From positions 34,001,201 to 34,065,200 of the forward strand of contig CM034307.1 of the NCBI GenBank assembly GCA_019925795.1: a DNA stretch of 64,000 bases. Direction: 5' to 3'. This stretch comes from Dendrobium chrysotoxum (taxonomy: Eukaryota > Streptophyta > Magnoliopsida > Asparagales > Orchidaceae). The notes under the pieces were generated by a model. The model saw nothing but the letters and a program-made list of their open reading frames with translations. It made no database searches and was not told the DNA's origin. Below are positions 21,446 through 33,713 of the stretch, piece after piece (positions within the stretch are counted from its first letter, which is position 1; each line of letters begins with the position of its first letter). A program made the position numbers and the translations under genes.

Positions 21446-22881
21446 TATTACAAATCAAGAATTAAGATTCTAATTTTTGATGATAACAAAATAAATGTTT
21501 CTTATTTTATTATTTCTCCTAGCATATATTAGATATGTCTATATATTTTATGTGTACTAATATTTCAAGAAAATTATATACTACTCCAGATTGTTGAAGA
21601 CTTTAAGATAAGTTAGAATAGGATGTCATGTAATAGAGACTATATATCTTTATTTTTTATTTCTTGAGTATGAGCAAGTATGATTATAATTAGGTAACCG
21701 TACACACACACATAGGGAGAGAGAGTTAAAACTTAAAATTTTAAATCAGTTCATACAGTATGATGTTAGGTCATACAGATGACTAATAGAGTATAAAAAT
21801 CCTTTCGTACCAAATCATACCAGAATAATGTGTTCAATTTTGAATAGTTCATACTGTATGATCTCAAGTCATATATATGACTGATAGTGTATGAAATTCC
21901 TTCAATACCGGATCATACCAGATGAACTTGCACATTTTTGAACAGTTCATACTGTATGATGTCAAGTCGTACAAATGAATGATAGCGTATGAAATTCCTT
22001 TCATACTATATCACACCAGATGAAGAATTATTCATACCGTATGATCTGTAGATGTATAGTACGATTGGAAGATGGTTCACTCTAATTTTTTTAGTTTTTG
22101 GAAAATTTTTCATGTCTTGTCTATATAAAGAGTCCTTGAAATTGACTTAGAGACCTTTACTATGAATTTCTCTTAAGAGTGGCCATTATGTGTGAGTGTT
22201 TTGGAGAGATTATGAGAGTGAAGTGTGAGAGATCAAGTGAAGGGGAGTTGTGAGGGATTCACAAAGTTTCCTAAAGCGAGGATCTCTTTATTTTATTCAA
22301 GTTTCTACCCATCTCCTCTGGAGGCTCTTAAGAGAAGATCTTCAACATTGTGTCAAGGTTCTCTGCCTTCACCAGGAGAGTAAAAAAGGATGACAGTACT
22401 CTGCCTTTACTAAGAGGGTGAAAAAGGATATGACGGTATGCTTCCATCAGTTATAGTGTTTAAAAAGTGTCAGTTCTCTCCCACACCGGGGTTGTGGGAG
22501 AGAATTTATAAGGGTCCTCTACCTTACTGTGGGGGCTAAAGGAGAGTCACTATTATTTAGTGCAATACTTGGAGAAGGAGTCTTCAGGGAGTGGATGTAG
22601 GTCAAGTTGGACTGATCCACTATAAAATTTGGTGTTCTTCTATTGCTTTTACTTTTCCTGCATTTATATTTTTTATATTTAAAATTTTTATGGTTGAAAA
22701 ACTCTGCACGATAATTACTTCTATAAAGAACTGTAAATTTGAGAATTAGTGATTTGATTTTTTTAAAAAATTAAAAAAGGTCTTAAAAAATCCAAGAAAA
22801 TTTTAAATAACCAATTCATCCCCTCTCTTGGTTAGCCTTGGGACAATTCTATACGGGTCTAATAACCTACATGAACTATTA
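21446..22881 (+). repeat. E4 3' LTR
   Basis: Starts TATTACAAATCAAG and ends CATGAACTATTA, followed by the AGATG duplication. Has the same landmarks as the 5' LTR: dyad array 21745-22080, TATA box TATATAAA at 22122-22129, tandem block 22350-22480, and conserved GTAGGTCAAGTTGGAC near 22595. Confidence 0.92.
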
Positions 22882-22886
22882 AGATG
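22882..22886 (+). repeat. Target-site duplication of E4, right copy
   Basis: AGATG, identical to 12011-12015. Confidence 0.9.
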
Positions 22887-23365
22887 TTTTTCTTTTGGCA
22901 TACTAGGACATTTCTCCCACACTTACACTATCCACCATAGAACATATTTGGTATTGGGACCAAAATTATATAATTCACAGCACAGTATGCAAGTATTTCA
23001 TCCCACATTCTATAAGGTGGAACTCAAACTTATTTAGGTTCCCAAATTTGACTACTAATGATTTTGTAGGAGTGCTCTCACAAAAGGCCTCATGAGAGCA
23101 TGTGGTAGCTGGACAACAGATGTTCAAGGCATATGATTGGAGAAGTAAATCAATTCATTTCGTTAGAGGCCAGGGTAGGAGGCAAGGTGACACTTGGAGA
23201 TAACACTACCATGAGAGTGGTAGGCTTAGGTATAATTGGCAACTCAAAAAATTTTATCATTGAAAATATGTTACTGGTAGATGGCTTAAAATATAATCTG
23301 CTCAACATAAGCCAGCTTTGCAATAAAGGCTTCAACATCAAATTCTTATCTACTAGCTACATTAT
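22887..23365 (+). pseudogene. E3 gag end and protease, truncated by E5
   Basis: Direct continuation of the E3 coding region after E4. The second zinc knuckle reads CFSFGILGHFSHTY, with its second and last Cys changed. The gag/pro linker (VLGPKL, KVELKLI) follows, then the protease block LDNRCSRHMIGEV, where the catalytic DSG has become DNR. After that come GGKVTLGDNTTMRVVG and GLKYNLLNISQLCNKGFNIKF. It stops at 23365, where the reverse-oriented E5 LTR begins. The rest of E3 must lie beyond the right end of the window. Confidence 0.85.
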
Positions 23366-25155
23366 TAAAAGTTTGATAGAGATGTTAAGCCCTGATGAAC
23401 TAGTCCTGAGGCTAACCAAGAGGGGGGGGGGTGAATTGGTTATTTTAAAAATTCGTGAGAAACAGGAAAGAACTTTTCAATAATTTGCAGTGGAAACAAG
23501 AAAACACAAAAATGAAAATATCAACCACAGATTTCACCTAAGCGGATAACAACAAAAAAGTAAAGTACAGAAAATAATTAGAAAAAATACACCATATTTT
23601 ATTATGGTTCGGTCAACTTGACCTACGTCCACTCCCCGGAGCCTCTCATCCGGGTATTGCACTAACACAAAAGTGACTCTCCTTTTGCTCCCACAACAAG
23701 GTGGAGAAGCCTATACAAAACCTTCTTTTCACCAACCTGGTGAGGCAGAGAACCTAAGTTCCTTTCGCTTTCTTCTGAAGCAGGCAGAGAACCCGGACTC
23801 CTTTTGCTTCCTCCTGAAGCAAGCAGAGAACCTCGATCTTTTTGCTGATGATCCTCCCACAAAAAATACAGACAAGATAAGAGGCGACGAATGGAGAAGA
23901 TGACTCTGATCCTTGCTTGGAGAAACCTTTATGAATCCCTCACAAACTCCCCCTCACAAAATCCTCTCTCTCTCTCTCCCAAGTTCTCTCTCTCAAGGAT
24001 TTCTCTGGAAAGGAAAGCGGCAAAAAATTTTTCTTGTTGGAAGAAAAAGATCTTAAATAGGAGGGCTCAAAAATTGCCCTAAATCTCAATTGGTCATCAA
24101 ATATTGTCAGGTTGATTGGTCGATCGTCCTGTATGATCAGTTCAAAATCACATGTATCAGCCTGGACAATCTGGTTTCTCTGGATGATTAGTAGACAAGA
24201 GTTGTTCAGATTGTCCCATACGATTTTGTGATCGTCCGGGATGATTAGGGTAAATCAAGAATTTCATCCAGAAGACAGCTTTGGTCGTCCAGGGAAACTT
24301 GAGCTGGAAGATCTTAAAATGACTTGATTGTTCAGGATAATATATCTATCATCCTGTATGATTAGTTCAAAAAGTGCAAAAATCATCCGGTTCACAGCTC
24401 TGGACGTATAAGTCAAAACATGCTGGATGATTTCAAAATGACTTGATCATCCGGGATGATATAGGTATCATCCCGTATGATTAGTTCAAAAATAAGATTA
24501 TCATCCTACACACAGCTTTGGACTTCCAGGTGATAGACACTGGACGGTCAGGATTTTTAACACATCGTTCCATACGATCTTGCGATCATCCAGGATGATA
24601 TGATTGAATCAATTAGACCTTAATTACTTTCCTTAAACACTAGACTAATTTAGGCATGATTGTAATGGATCATCCAGGATAATACACATATCGTCTGGGA
24701 TGATCAGACCAACTCTCTAAAAATAAAAACTTGCCTAACTTAATCTGGCGACTGAGAATTTCTGATTTAAGCCTATCATGCTGTATGATATTGGGATTGT
24801 CTAGGTCGATCAGCTTAATCAAACTGACTTAACATGATCTTCCTAATTGGGGTTACTATTTTCACTAGATCGTCTAGGACGATCCAAATAAAATTTTGAG
24901 ACAGAAACTCTAACTCACTAAAACTCTCCTCCTAAGTGTGTGTGTGCAAGGTTACTTAGCGAGAGGATCAATTACATTATATTTGACCCAAGAAAGAAAA
25001 AATAATAATAATAATTAAACACACGTGGACCCGATCTTGAGTTAGCTTGGATTGTATTTGATCTTTTAGTACCTGAAATGATTAGCTAAGGAAAATAGAA
25101 CTCAAACATATTTGTAATCATCAAAACTATACTTCTTGAACCCAGATTTGCAACA
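23366..25155 (-). repeat. E5 3' LTR (about 1790 bp)
   Basis: On the minus strand it starts TGTTGCAAATCTGGG at 25155, right after a PPT, and ends ...CTATCAAACTTTTA at 23366. It carries the dyad array (about 24100-24880, arms mostly CATCC/GGATG), CT tract near 23965, the 41-bp tandem repeat (about 23740-23850) and the conserved GGTTCGGTCAACTTGACCTA block. Apparent ORFs at 23662-23903 derive from the tandem repeat. Confidence 0.9.
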
Positions 25156-25173
25156 ATCTCCCCTTTTTTTGAT
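25156..25173 (-). promoter_or_regulatory. Polypurine tract, E5
   Basis: Minus strand AAAAAAAGGGGAGAT directly before the LTR. Confidence 0.85.
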
Positions 25174-25395
25174 GATGGCGAACATTGATGTAGTTATTTC
25201 AAATAAAATAGACAGGAGTACTCAATGCACATACAAAAATTTTAAATGTCACTAAACACAAAATATAATAAGGGAAACAATTATAATACAAGAACAATAT
25301 AAGAAACTAATAATTACAGCACAAGAATAGTATAAGAAACTAATAATTACAATGAAAAAATAGTACAAGAAACTACTAGTCACTCAAAACACTAA

Positions 25396-25422
25396 CTCTC
25401 CCTTTTGACATCATAAAAAGGA
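25396..25422 (-). promoter_or_regulatory. Secondary polypurine tract, E5
   Basis: Minus strand CCTCCTTTTTATGATGTCAA followed by AAGGGAGAG, about 235 bases upstream of the main PPT; same feature as in E1, E4 and E6. Confidence 0.5.
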
Positions 25423-25471
25423 GGAAGAACAGATAAAACAATACAATTAAAAAACATCACAACAAAAAAAG

Positions 25472-26588
25472 CTAAAAAGGAGGCAGATCCTTATCAGAAG
25501 GAGGAAGAGGTGGTGGCTGAAAGTAGCTGTGAATGCCAACAAAATATGCTCCAAACCGGGCCATGTCCTGGTCGTGCTGCTGTTGCTGCTGAGCAGCATA
25601 GTTATTGAAGTGCTGCAGATCCTCAGTATGCTGCTGCTCCTGGGCAGCCATATAAGAATTAAAATGGGCCTCCCACTGGTCTAACCGCTGCACCAGATGA
25701 TCAAAGGGAGATGTAATACGAAGGGGGGCAGGTGCATCAGGTGCAGCAGGAATAGGAACATCTTCTTCCGCTTCCTCCTCAACATCCGTGGCGGGCTTTG
25801 GAGGACATGAAAAGAGTTGTTTGTGTAGTAAGAAGGAGGGACATCGACAGGGACTGTATATCGTAGATTATATTTCATCTCAAGGGCATAGGCGATGAGG
25901 TGGCCTAGGGTTAGATTTGGGCGTCTCCTGTGGCCGAGATCCCTAATGCTAGTAAGATGTTTGATGTATCGAAAGAGAAGATCGGTAGCATTGAAATCCC
26001 AGCAGGCTATGATGTAGTAGGTGGTCAGGGAGAGTAAAGGGGTGATGTAGATACGGTCCCCAGCCTTTGGGATGATTGAGCAGTGAAGGACATATTGAAT
26101 TGTACGAGCATCCTTAAGGAGGGAATAACAAGCATTATCATGGTAGTTGGCTTGGGTATTTCTAAGGAAGCGATTGGCGACACTCCAATCAAAATCTAGA
26201 TCATAAATGAGGGTGTGGATCTTATAACTAGTGATGGAGAGTTGAAGGATATGGTGAAAATCCTAGGCAATGAGTTCTACATGTCGGTGATTAACGAAGG
26301 AGTGAAGGGCGGAGTAGTCAGCAGTGATGTAAAGATTTGCGAAAAGACCCTGAGGAGTTTAGAACTAAAGGGGAAGGACAAGGTGAGAATGAAGGTCAGG
26401 GTGGTATGGGTAAATAGATCCAGGACTGGGTAGGTAAGAGTACGGGGGTTGACTATCCTGGAGTGATTGATTCCAACTTCACGGTAACGTTGGAAGGAAG
26501 CTCGATTAGCTACGTCAGGGAAGCAAGGATCAACATTTCCCCAGGAGGAGCTTGCACCTTGATGCCTAGATCTCTTTCCCCCAGCCAT
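25472..26588 (-). pseudogene. E5 post-pol ORF (ORF3, unknown function)
   Basis: ATG at 26588 (MAGGKRSRHQGASSS), about 370 codons, homologous to the E4 ORF3. After a basic N-terminus the main domain runs to about residue 260 (VLHCSIIPKAGDRIYITPLL, LGHLIAYALEMKYNLRY). An acidic, Ala/Pro-rich linker follows (DVEEEAEEDVPIPAAPDAP), then a Gln/His-rich helical tail with QQQQQH and a PPPLPPSDKDLPPF end. Two stops and about two frameshifts break it. No signal peptide or membrane segment, so it is not an obvious envelope protein. Two lineages with dissimilar U3 sequences kept the same domain, which suggests past selection. Function unknown. Confidence 0.6.
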
Positions 26589-26659
26589 TGGAATAATAAG
26601 AGAGGAAGGATTGAAGGAAGAAGGGTGAAGAAATTTGAAGAAAATGGCTGTTTAAGTAG

Positions 26660-27175
26660 AAGTCAGCCAGATCATCCCGTACGATCGTAGGATCATCCAG
26701 AATGATGTGTAATTATGACAGCTATGATGATTGGTCAAAAAGGCGATTGGATTATCCAGGATGATTAGAGATAGACGATCATCCCGAGGAGTCCAGCTGG
26801 ATGACCGTTGATGAAAAGTATTGTCCAGGATGATTAGGTGGATCGTCTAGGACGATAGTAATAAATGAATCGGATGGGCCGAATTTAAAATCATCCAACT
26901 TCTACCATGTGGATCATCCATGATGATGAGGTGTATCATCCAGGATGATGACCACTAATTGGTGCATTCTTAGCCGTTTGATCTGGGTCAGGAAAACTGG
27001 ATCATATCGTCCAAGATGATTGACGGATCATCCAAGATGATCAACAATAATTAGTGCATCTCTACTGTGTGATCAGGGTGGGAATGATTTGAATGGATCA
27101 TCCCCGATAACATGTAGATGGTCCGAGATGAAGGGAATCATCTGAGACGATGTAGGGATCGTCCAGGATGATGTG
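26660..27175 (-). repeat. Internal dyad array upstream of ORF3, E5
   Basis: About ten copies of ATCATCC/GGATGAT-type inverted repeats, for example CATCCCGTACGATCGTAGG and ATCATCCAGGATGATG. They match the E5 LTR U3 motif but lie inside the element, immediately upstream (minus strand) of ORF3. Confidence 0.7.
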
Positions 27176-28491
27176 AGAAAAAATAAAAAAGATGAAGGAT
27201 TGAGAGGAAAGACCAGGGATCCCAAAAACACACAAAATAAAAAAGAAAATAAAATCTGAGTAAATAAATAAAAAAGGAGAAAAAAACTAAAAACATGATT
27301 TTTTTAAAAAAATTGATCAGCTCCAATAATTTAAAAAATTTTCTCTTCATTTTTAATCCAAAAACCAATAAAATGAAGATCGACAGCACTGAAATCTAGA
27401 AAAGTTGGAAAATCGACTTTTGTAACTCCCACCTCGGACACCTTATAGGTTCAAATTCCTTTTAAAACAAAAATCTCATTCAGAAGAAAAGAAATTAGAT
27501 TCAAAATGAGATCCTTTCAAGCCTCGTTCTAGAAAAATATCAGATATAATAGTATTTCAAAGTAAGGAATCAAAAATCATGATTTTCTTCTCAAGTATTT
27601 GAAAATATTAAGTGGTGCATGGATTTTTCTAAGATATTTAAAGATCTGAAAGGGAAGAAAGCCTATTTCTTTTTTGGGCTCATTTTGTGCCCCCTTTTTT
27701 TTCAATTTGTTTGGCGCTTTGCGCATCTTTTATTTTTTGATACACTTTGTGTATTCTTTCAATTTTTGGCGACATTACACATCTTTTCAGTTTGTGCTAA
27801 TTTTGTACCTCTTTTCATTTTGGTGCTCTTTACGCATCTTTTATAAGCTTTCTCCCTTTCAAAATCGTTAAAGAATCTCAGCTGTAAAATTACATTCCAA
27901 ATATAAGAGATGAAAAAACTCACTCTCTACAATAAGTAAGAGTAATTCATAAAACAAAAACCATACATCATATGATAAGTACAATCACCTGGTTCAGAAA
28001 AATATAATAATGACTCAAAAATTTGAAAATACTATTCATATGAGGTAGATTACTGTAGGAAGATAAAATAGATCTCTATTTCAAAAAACTAACTTTTTAA
28101 TTTTGAAGAAGATTTTTATCCAAAAGAAACATTACACCATTAAAGGAGTTAGAGGAAGAGAAATAATCATTAATATTTCTTCCTTTTAACAGATCCAGTG
28201 GAATCAATCACTGCTTACAACCATCCAAACCAAAATAAGGCAAAACTTTCAGTCAGAAATTCAATTTATCAGCAGTAGTGAGCAGTGATTTGATTTTTTA
28301 AAAGAATAAAATAGTGAATCAAAAACACGTAGGAAATCTTATCAAAATAAATGCTCAAATCAGAAAAGCACCAATCAATAAAAAGAAAATCAGCAGTGAA
28401 TAAAAATATAATAGGAAACAGACAGTCAAATCTAAAGTCTAACAGAAACAAAATAAAAATAGAAAAACTCAGAAATCATCAATCATCAGAA
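27176..28491 (-). other. E5 post-pol spacer
   Basis: Non-coding, AT-rich. The part from about 27400 to 28491 matches E6 32630-33715, and a smaller part matches E1 1-230. It includes the conserved module at 27655-27850. The short ORFs here (27138-27389, 27619-27871, 28269-28542) are not conserved and are not called. Confidence 0.65.
27655..27850 (-). other. Conserved non-coding module, E5 copy
   Basis: On the minus strand, repeated phrases AAAAGATGCGYAAAG.GC and GGCACAAAATGAGCCC, shared with E4 and E6. Here the module lies between pol and ORF3, whereas in E4 it lies after ORF3. Confidence 0.6.
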
Positions 28492-30344
28492 TCATGCATT
28501 TATGTCAATCACACCCAATCTGGTCCTCAAAATGTTAAATGATTCAAAGGCCAGTGGTTTAGTGAAGATGTCAGCCAGTTGATTTTTAGTTGCTACATGG
28601 TGTAGCTCAATGTCTCCTTTTATAATATGGTCCCTAATGAAGTGATGCCTTATGTCAATATGTTTGGTTCTTGAATGTTGGATGGGATTCTTAGAAATGT
28701 AGATGGCACTAGTATTATCATATAGAATAGAAATTATGCCAACAGGTAATCCTAAATTTAAAACTTATTACTTCAACCAAAGGACTTGGGCCACACAACT
28801 TCCTAAGGTATTGTACTCAGCTTCAGTAGTGGAAAATACAATTGAGTTCTATTTTCTACTAGACCAGGAGACTAAAGACTGTCTTATGAATTGATAGGTT
28901 CCAGAAGTGCTCTTTCTATCCACCCTACACCCTGCATAGTCAGAATAAAAATATTCAATAATCTCAAAAGACGTACTATGCCTAGGGTACCAGATTCCTA
29001 GATTTGGGGTCCCTAAAAGATATCTAAGAATTCTCTTAACAGTAGTCAGGTGAGACTCCTTAGGATCAGCTTGAAACCTAGCACAAAGACAAACACTAAA
29101 TATAATATCAGGTCGGCTAGCAGTTAGGTAAAGAAGTGATCCAATTATTCCTCTATACTTTTTCTGATCAATAGATTTTTTATTTGAATCCTTATCTAAT
29201 TGAATAGAGGAGCTCATGAGAGTGTTGATTGGCTTGGCTTTGTCCATTTCATATTTCTTCAAAATGTCCTTAGTGTATTTTGATTGATTGAGAAAGATTC
29301 CATCATCGATTTGCCTTATGCTAAACCCCAAAAAGTAGGATAATTCTCCCATCATACTCATCTCAAACTCCTTACTAATTATTTTAGAAAAATCATCACA
29401 TAAATTTTTATCAGAAGATCCAAAAATTATATCATCAACATAGATCTGGACAATGAGTAAATCATCCTCTACTCTCCTCAGAAAAAGGGTGGTATCTATG
29501 CTCCCCTTAACAAACTCTCTTTCTAACAGGAATATGCTAGGCCTCTCATACCAAGCTCTGGGTGCCTGTTTCAATCCATATAAGGCCTTTTTTAATTTGT
29601 AAACATGATTTGGATATTGGGAACTCTCAATACCTGGGGGTTCCTCTACGTAGACATCCTCTTTTATTACCCCATTTAAAATGACACTCTTGATATTCAT
29701 TTGAAATAACTTAAATCCTTTATAACATGCAAAGGCTAGTAGCACTCTAATGGCTTTCAATTTAGCTACAGGGGCAAATGTCTCCTCAAAATCAATCCCT
29801 TCAATCTGATTATACCCCTTAGCCACCAATCTTGCCTTATTCCTAACCACCACACTAGAATCATTTATCTTATTCTTAAAGACCCACTTGGTTCCCACTA
29901 TACCTTGATTCCTAGGTCTTTCTACTAACTCCCAAAAATCGTTCCTTACAAATTGATTCAGTTTCTCTTGCATAGCTAAGATAAAAAATTCATCAGAAAG
30001 GGCTTGATTGATGTTGGTAGGTTCAGTCATTGAGATAAAGGTAGAGTGGTTTACTTCCTTCCTAAGTCCATGCCTAGTCCTAACACCTTCAGAAGGGTCC
30101 CCTAAGATCAGTTCTTTAGGATGACTCGAAGAATATCTCCAATCTCTAGGCAAAATATTTTGAGGCTCTACCCTTTCCTACAGATTTGCATTTTCAACTC
30201 CTTAGGTAATCTCTCATACATCTTCTTCTTTCTCAACTCTAGTTTCCTTGGGATTAGATTCATTAAACACCACATGAGTTATTTCTTCCACCACCAAAGT
30301 CCTCTTATTAAACACCCTAAAGGATTTCCCCACACTAAAATAGC
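28492..30344 (-). pseudogene. E5 pol, reverse transcriptase and RNase H part
   Basis: Contains the longest copia frame in the window: 434 uninterrupted codons (28849-30153). Order: linker (LPRDWRYSSSHPKE), RT N-terminus (DEFFILAMQEKLNQFVRNDF, GTKWVFKNKIND), KARLVAKGYNQIEGIDFEET, motif A region FQMNIKSVILNG with Asn where E6 keeps Asp, active-site YVDDIIFGSS, and YFLGFSIRQIDDGIFLNQSK. The RNase H start is SWSSRK. A stop at 28849 breaks RNase H. Later blocks continue to GVIDINA and the stop at 28492. The 5' end is cut at about 30345, inside the integrase C-terminal GYSS/GKSF segment, by E6. Confidence 0.88.
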
Positions 30345-30349
30345 CTAAG
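30345..30349 (-). repeat. Probable target duplication of E6, left copy
   Basis: CTAAG directly precedes the E6 LTR terminus TGAAAGTTC. The other copy would be outside the window, so this is not verified. Confidence 0.45.
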
Positions 30350-32090
30350 TGAAAGTTCAATATGGATGTTAAGCCATGATGAACTAGTCCCGAGGCTATC
30401 CAAGAGGGGGGGGGGTGAATTAGTTATTTAAAAAATTCATAAGTAACAGGAAAAATCTTTTCGATAATTTGTAGCGGAAATAAGTAAACACAGAAACAAA
30501 AAGATCAACAACAGATTTCACCCAAGCAGATAATAATAGAAAAATAAAGTGCAGAAAATAATCAGAAAGAGCACACCAGATTTTATACTGGTTCAGTCAA
30601 CATGACCTACGTCCACTCCCCGGAGCCTCCCCTTTGGGTATTGCACTAACACAAAAGTGACTCTCCATCTGCTCCCATAGCAAGGTGGAGAAGCCTGTAC
30701 AAAACTCCTTTCCACCAACCCGGTGAGGCAGAAAACCTGAACTCCTTTCGCTTCCTCCTGAAGCAGGCAGAGAACCTGAACTCCTTCCGCTTCTTTCTGA
30801 AGCAGGCAGAGAACTTGAACTCCTTTTCCTTCCTCCTGAAGTGGGCAGAGAACCCAGATCTTCTTGCCAATGATCCTCCCATAGAAAACACCGACAAGAT
30901 GAGAGACGGTGAATGGAGAAGATGACTCTGATCTTTGCTTGGAGCAACCTTTGTGAATCCCTCACAAACTCCCCCTTACAAGATCCTCTCTCTCTCTCTC
31001 TCCCAAGCTCTCTCTCTCTCTCTCAAGGTTTCTCTGGAAATGAAAGTGGCAAAAAATTTTTCTTGTTGGAAGAAAAATATCTTCTATAGGAGGACTCAAA
31101 ATTTGCCCTAAATCTCAACAGGTCGGCCAATATCATCCAGGACGATCGCTAGATCGTCCTGTACGATCAGTTCAAAATCACCTTTTTCAGCCTGAATGAT
31201 CTGGCTCTTCTGGACGATTAGTAGAAAAAGTTGTTCAAATCATCCCGTATGATTCTACGATCGTCCGGAACAATTAGTGTAAATTCAGGAATTTCATCCA
31301 GAAGACCGCTCTAGTCGTCTAAAGGAACTTGTGCTTGACGACCTAAAAATGACTTGATCATCCAGGATGATATTTCTATCGTCATGTATGATTAGTTCAA
31401 AAAGTGCCAAAATCATCCTAATCACCGCTCTAGACGTACAGGTAAAACATGCTGGACGGTTAGTATTTTTAACACATCATCCCGTACAATCATGCGATCG
31501 TCCAGGATGATATGATCGAATGAATCAGACCTTAATTACTTTTCTTAATCACCAAACTAATTTAGGCATGATTATAATGGATCATCCAGGATGATACACG
31601 TATTGTCTGGGATGATCAGATCAAATCTCTAAAAATAAAACTTGCCTAACTTTATCTGGCGGCTGAGAATTTTTGATTTGAGCCTATCATCCCGTATGAT
31701 GTATGGATCATCCAGGACGATCGGCTTAATCAGATAGACTTAACTTGGTCACCTTAATTAGGGTTTCTATTTTCACTGGATCGTCCAAGATGATGTGAAT
31801 ATCATTCAGAACGATCTGAACAAAAAATGAATAGAAACTCTAATTCACTCAAGCTCTCCCCCTGAGTGTGTGTGCATAAGGTTACTTAGCTAGGGGATCT
31901 GTTACATAGCATTTGACTTAATAAAAATAAAAAAGTACATTAGACCTAGATTTCAAAATAGAATGACTCGAGGTTGGACTAGATTGAACTTGTAATTAAA
32001 CCTACGTACCTGAAAGATTAAACAGGCAACCAGGGATAGAAATATTTACTCTCATCAAAATCATAATCTTTAAAACCAGATTTGCAATAA
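30350..32090 (-). repeat. E6 3' LTR (1741 bp)
   Basis: On the minus strand it starts TATTGCAAATCTGG at 32090 after a PPT and ends GAACTTTCA at 30350. It has the dyad array (about 31130-31820), long CT microsatellite (30985-31025), 41-bp tandem repeat (about 30720-30850) and the conserved GGTTCAGTCAACATGACCTA block. The 122-codon ORF at 30597-30965 lies across the tandem repeat and is not a gene. Confidence 0.9.
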
Positions 32091-32106
32091 TCTCCCCCTT
32101 TTTGAT
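32091..32106 (-). promoter_or_regulatory. Polypurine tract, E6
   Basis: Minus strand CAAAAAGGGGGAGAT immediately before the LTR. Confidence 0.85.
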
Positions 32107-32295
32107 GATGGCAAATATTTGTTAAGTAGTTTCAAATCAAATAGATATGAGTAACCAATGCATGTACGAAAGACAAATATCATTTCAAAATTCACTAAAT
32201 AGAAAATACAATAGGGAGAGCAACTATAAAATAAGAGCAATACAAGAAATAACTAGTACATTATATGAAGCTACTAGTCACTCAAAACACTAACT

Positions 32296-32324
32296 TTCCC
32301 ATTTGACATCACAAAAAGGAGGAG
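32296..32324 (-). promoter_or_regulatory. Secondary polypurine tract, E6
   Basis: Minus strand CCTCCTTTTTGTGATGTCAA, then ATGGGAAAG, about 200 bases upstream of the main PPT. Confidence 0.5.
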
Positions 32325-33713
32325 GAACAGACACAACAGTACAAGCAGAAAACAACACAAAACACAAAGTTAAAAAGGAGGCGGATCCTGATCAGAAGGA
32401 GGAGGAGGTGGCGGCTGAGGATGGAGATGAAAGATCAGAGATCCCAAAAACACATACAATAAAATAAAAACAAAAGCAGAGTAAATAAAACTCGAAACGA
32501 GAAACACAAAAACACACAATAAATAACGATTTTTTTTGAATCGATCTACTCCAGTAAATTAGAATTTTCCCTTGATTTTAAATCCAAAAACCAATAAGAA
32601 GACGATCGACAGCGCTGAAATATAGAAAAGTTAGAAAATCAACTTTCGTAACTCCCACCTCGGACACCTTATAGATGCACATTCCTTTCAAAATAAAAAT
32701 CTAATTCATAAGAAAGAAATTAGATTCGAAAAGAGATCCTTTCAAGCCTCGTTCCCGAAAAATATCTGATATAATAGTATTGCAAAGTAAGAAATCAGAA
32801 ATCATGATTTTTCATCTCAAGTTTTTGAAAATATTAAGGGTACATGGATTTTCTAAGACATTTAAAGATATGAAAGGGAAGAAAGCCTATTTCTTTGTGG
32901 GCTAATTTTGTGCCCCTTTTTTAAATTTATTTGACGCTTTGCACATCTTTTGATTTTTGATACACTTTGTGTATTTCTTTTAATTTTTTGGCGACATTGC
33001 GCATCTTTTCAGTTTATGCTAATTTTGTACCTCTTTTCATTTTGGCCCTCTTTGCGCATCTTTTGTAGGCTTTCTCCCTCTCAAAATCATTAAAGAATCT
33101 CAGCTGTAAAATTATCTTCCAGACATAAGAGACGACTAAGCTCACTCTCTATAATAAGGAAGAGTAATTCACAAATTAAAAACCATACATCGTATGATAA
33201 GTGCAATCACTTAGTTCAGAAAATCATAATAATGACTCAAAACTTTGAAAATACTATTCATATGAGGTAAATTACTGTAGGAAGATAAAATAGATCTAAA
33301 TTTCAAAAATTAACTTTTTAATTTTGAAGAAGATTTTTATCTAAAAGAAATAATACACCATTAAAGGAGTTAGAGGAAGAGAAACAATCATCAATGTTTC
33401 TTCCCTTTAATAGATCCAGTGAAATCAATCACTGCTTACAAGCTTCCAAACCAAAAAACAAGGCAAAATTTTCAGTCATAAATCTAATTTATCAGCAGTA
33501 GTGAGCAGTGATCGGATTTTGAAAAGTGTAAAATAGTAAGTAAAAACCAAGTAGGAAATTACATCAAAATAAATATTCAAATAAAGCTAACAACAAGATT
33601 AAAATAAAAATCAATAGAAAAATAAAAATAAATAGAAAATAGATAATCAAATCAAATAACTAACTAACAGAAATAGAATAAAAAAGAATAGACAAATCAG
33701 AAATAAGTAGTCA
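32325..33713 (-). other. E6 post-pol spacer with ORF3 deleted
   Basis: Matches E5 on both sides of a break at about 32430. The sequence corresponding to about 25515-27205 of E5, including nearly all of ORF3 and its upstream dyad array, is absent (about 1.7 kb). Only the proline-rich C-terminal codons and 3' flank of ORF3 remain at 32380-32425. The conserved module is at about 32875-33075. Confidence 0.7.

Larger units (their letters stand above)
12016..22881 (+). mobile_element. E4: complete SIRE-type copia element (10,866 bp)
   Basis: The only element with both ends in the window. It has two LTRs of 1434 and 1436 bp, flanking AGATG duplications, a tRNA-Met PBS, gag, protease, integrase, RT-RNase H, a post-pol ORF and a PPT, all on the plus strand. 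Every frame has stops. The two LTRs differ at about one base in seven over the first 200, so the insertion is old. LTR ends are TATTAC...ACTATYA rather than TG...CA, most simply explained by transitions. It sits in the second zinc-knuckle codons of E3 gag. Confidence 0.93.

Noticed and set aside
26215..26690. Plus-strand ORFs opposite ORF3 of E5
   Set aside because: Shadows of the minus-strand ORF3, which has homology to E4 ORF3.
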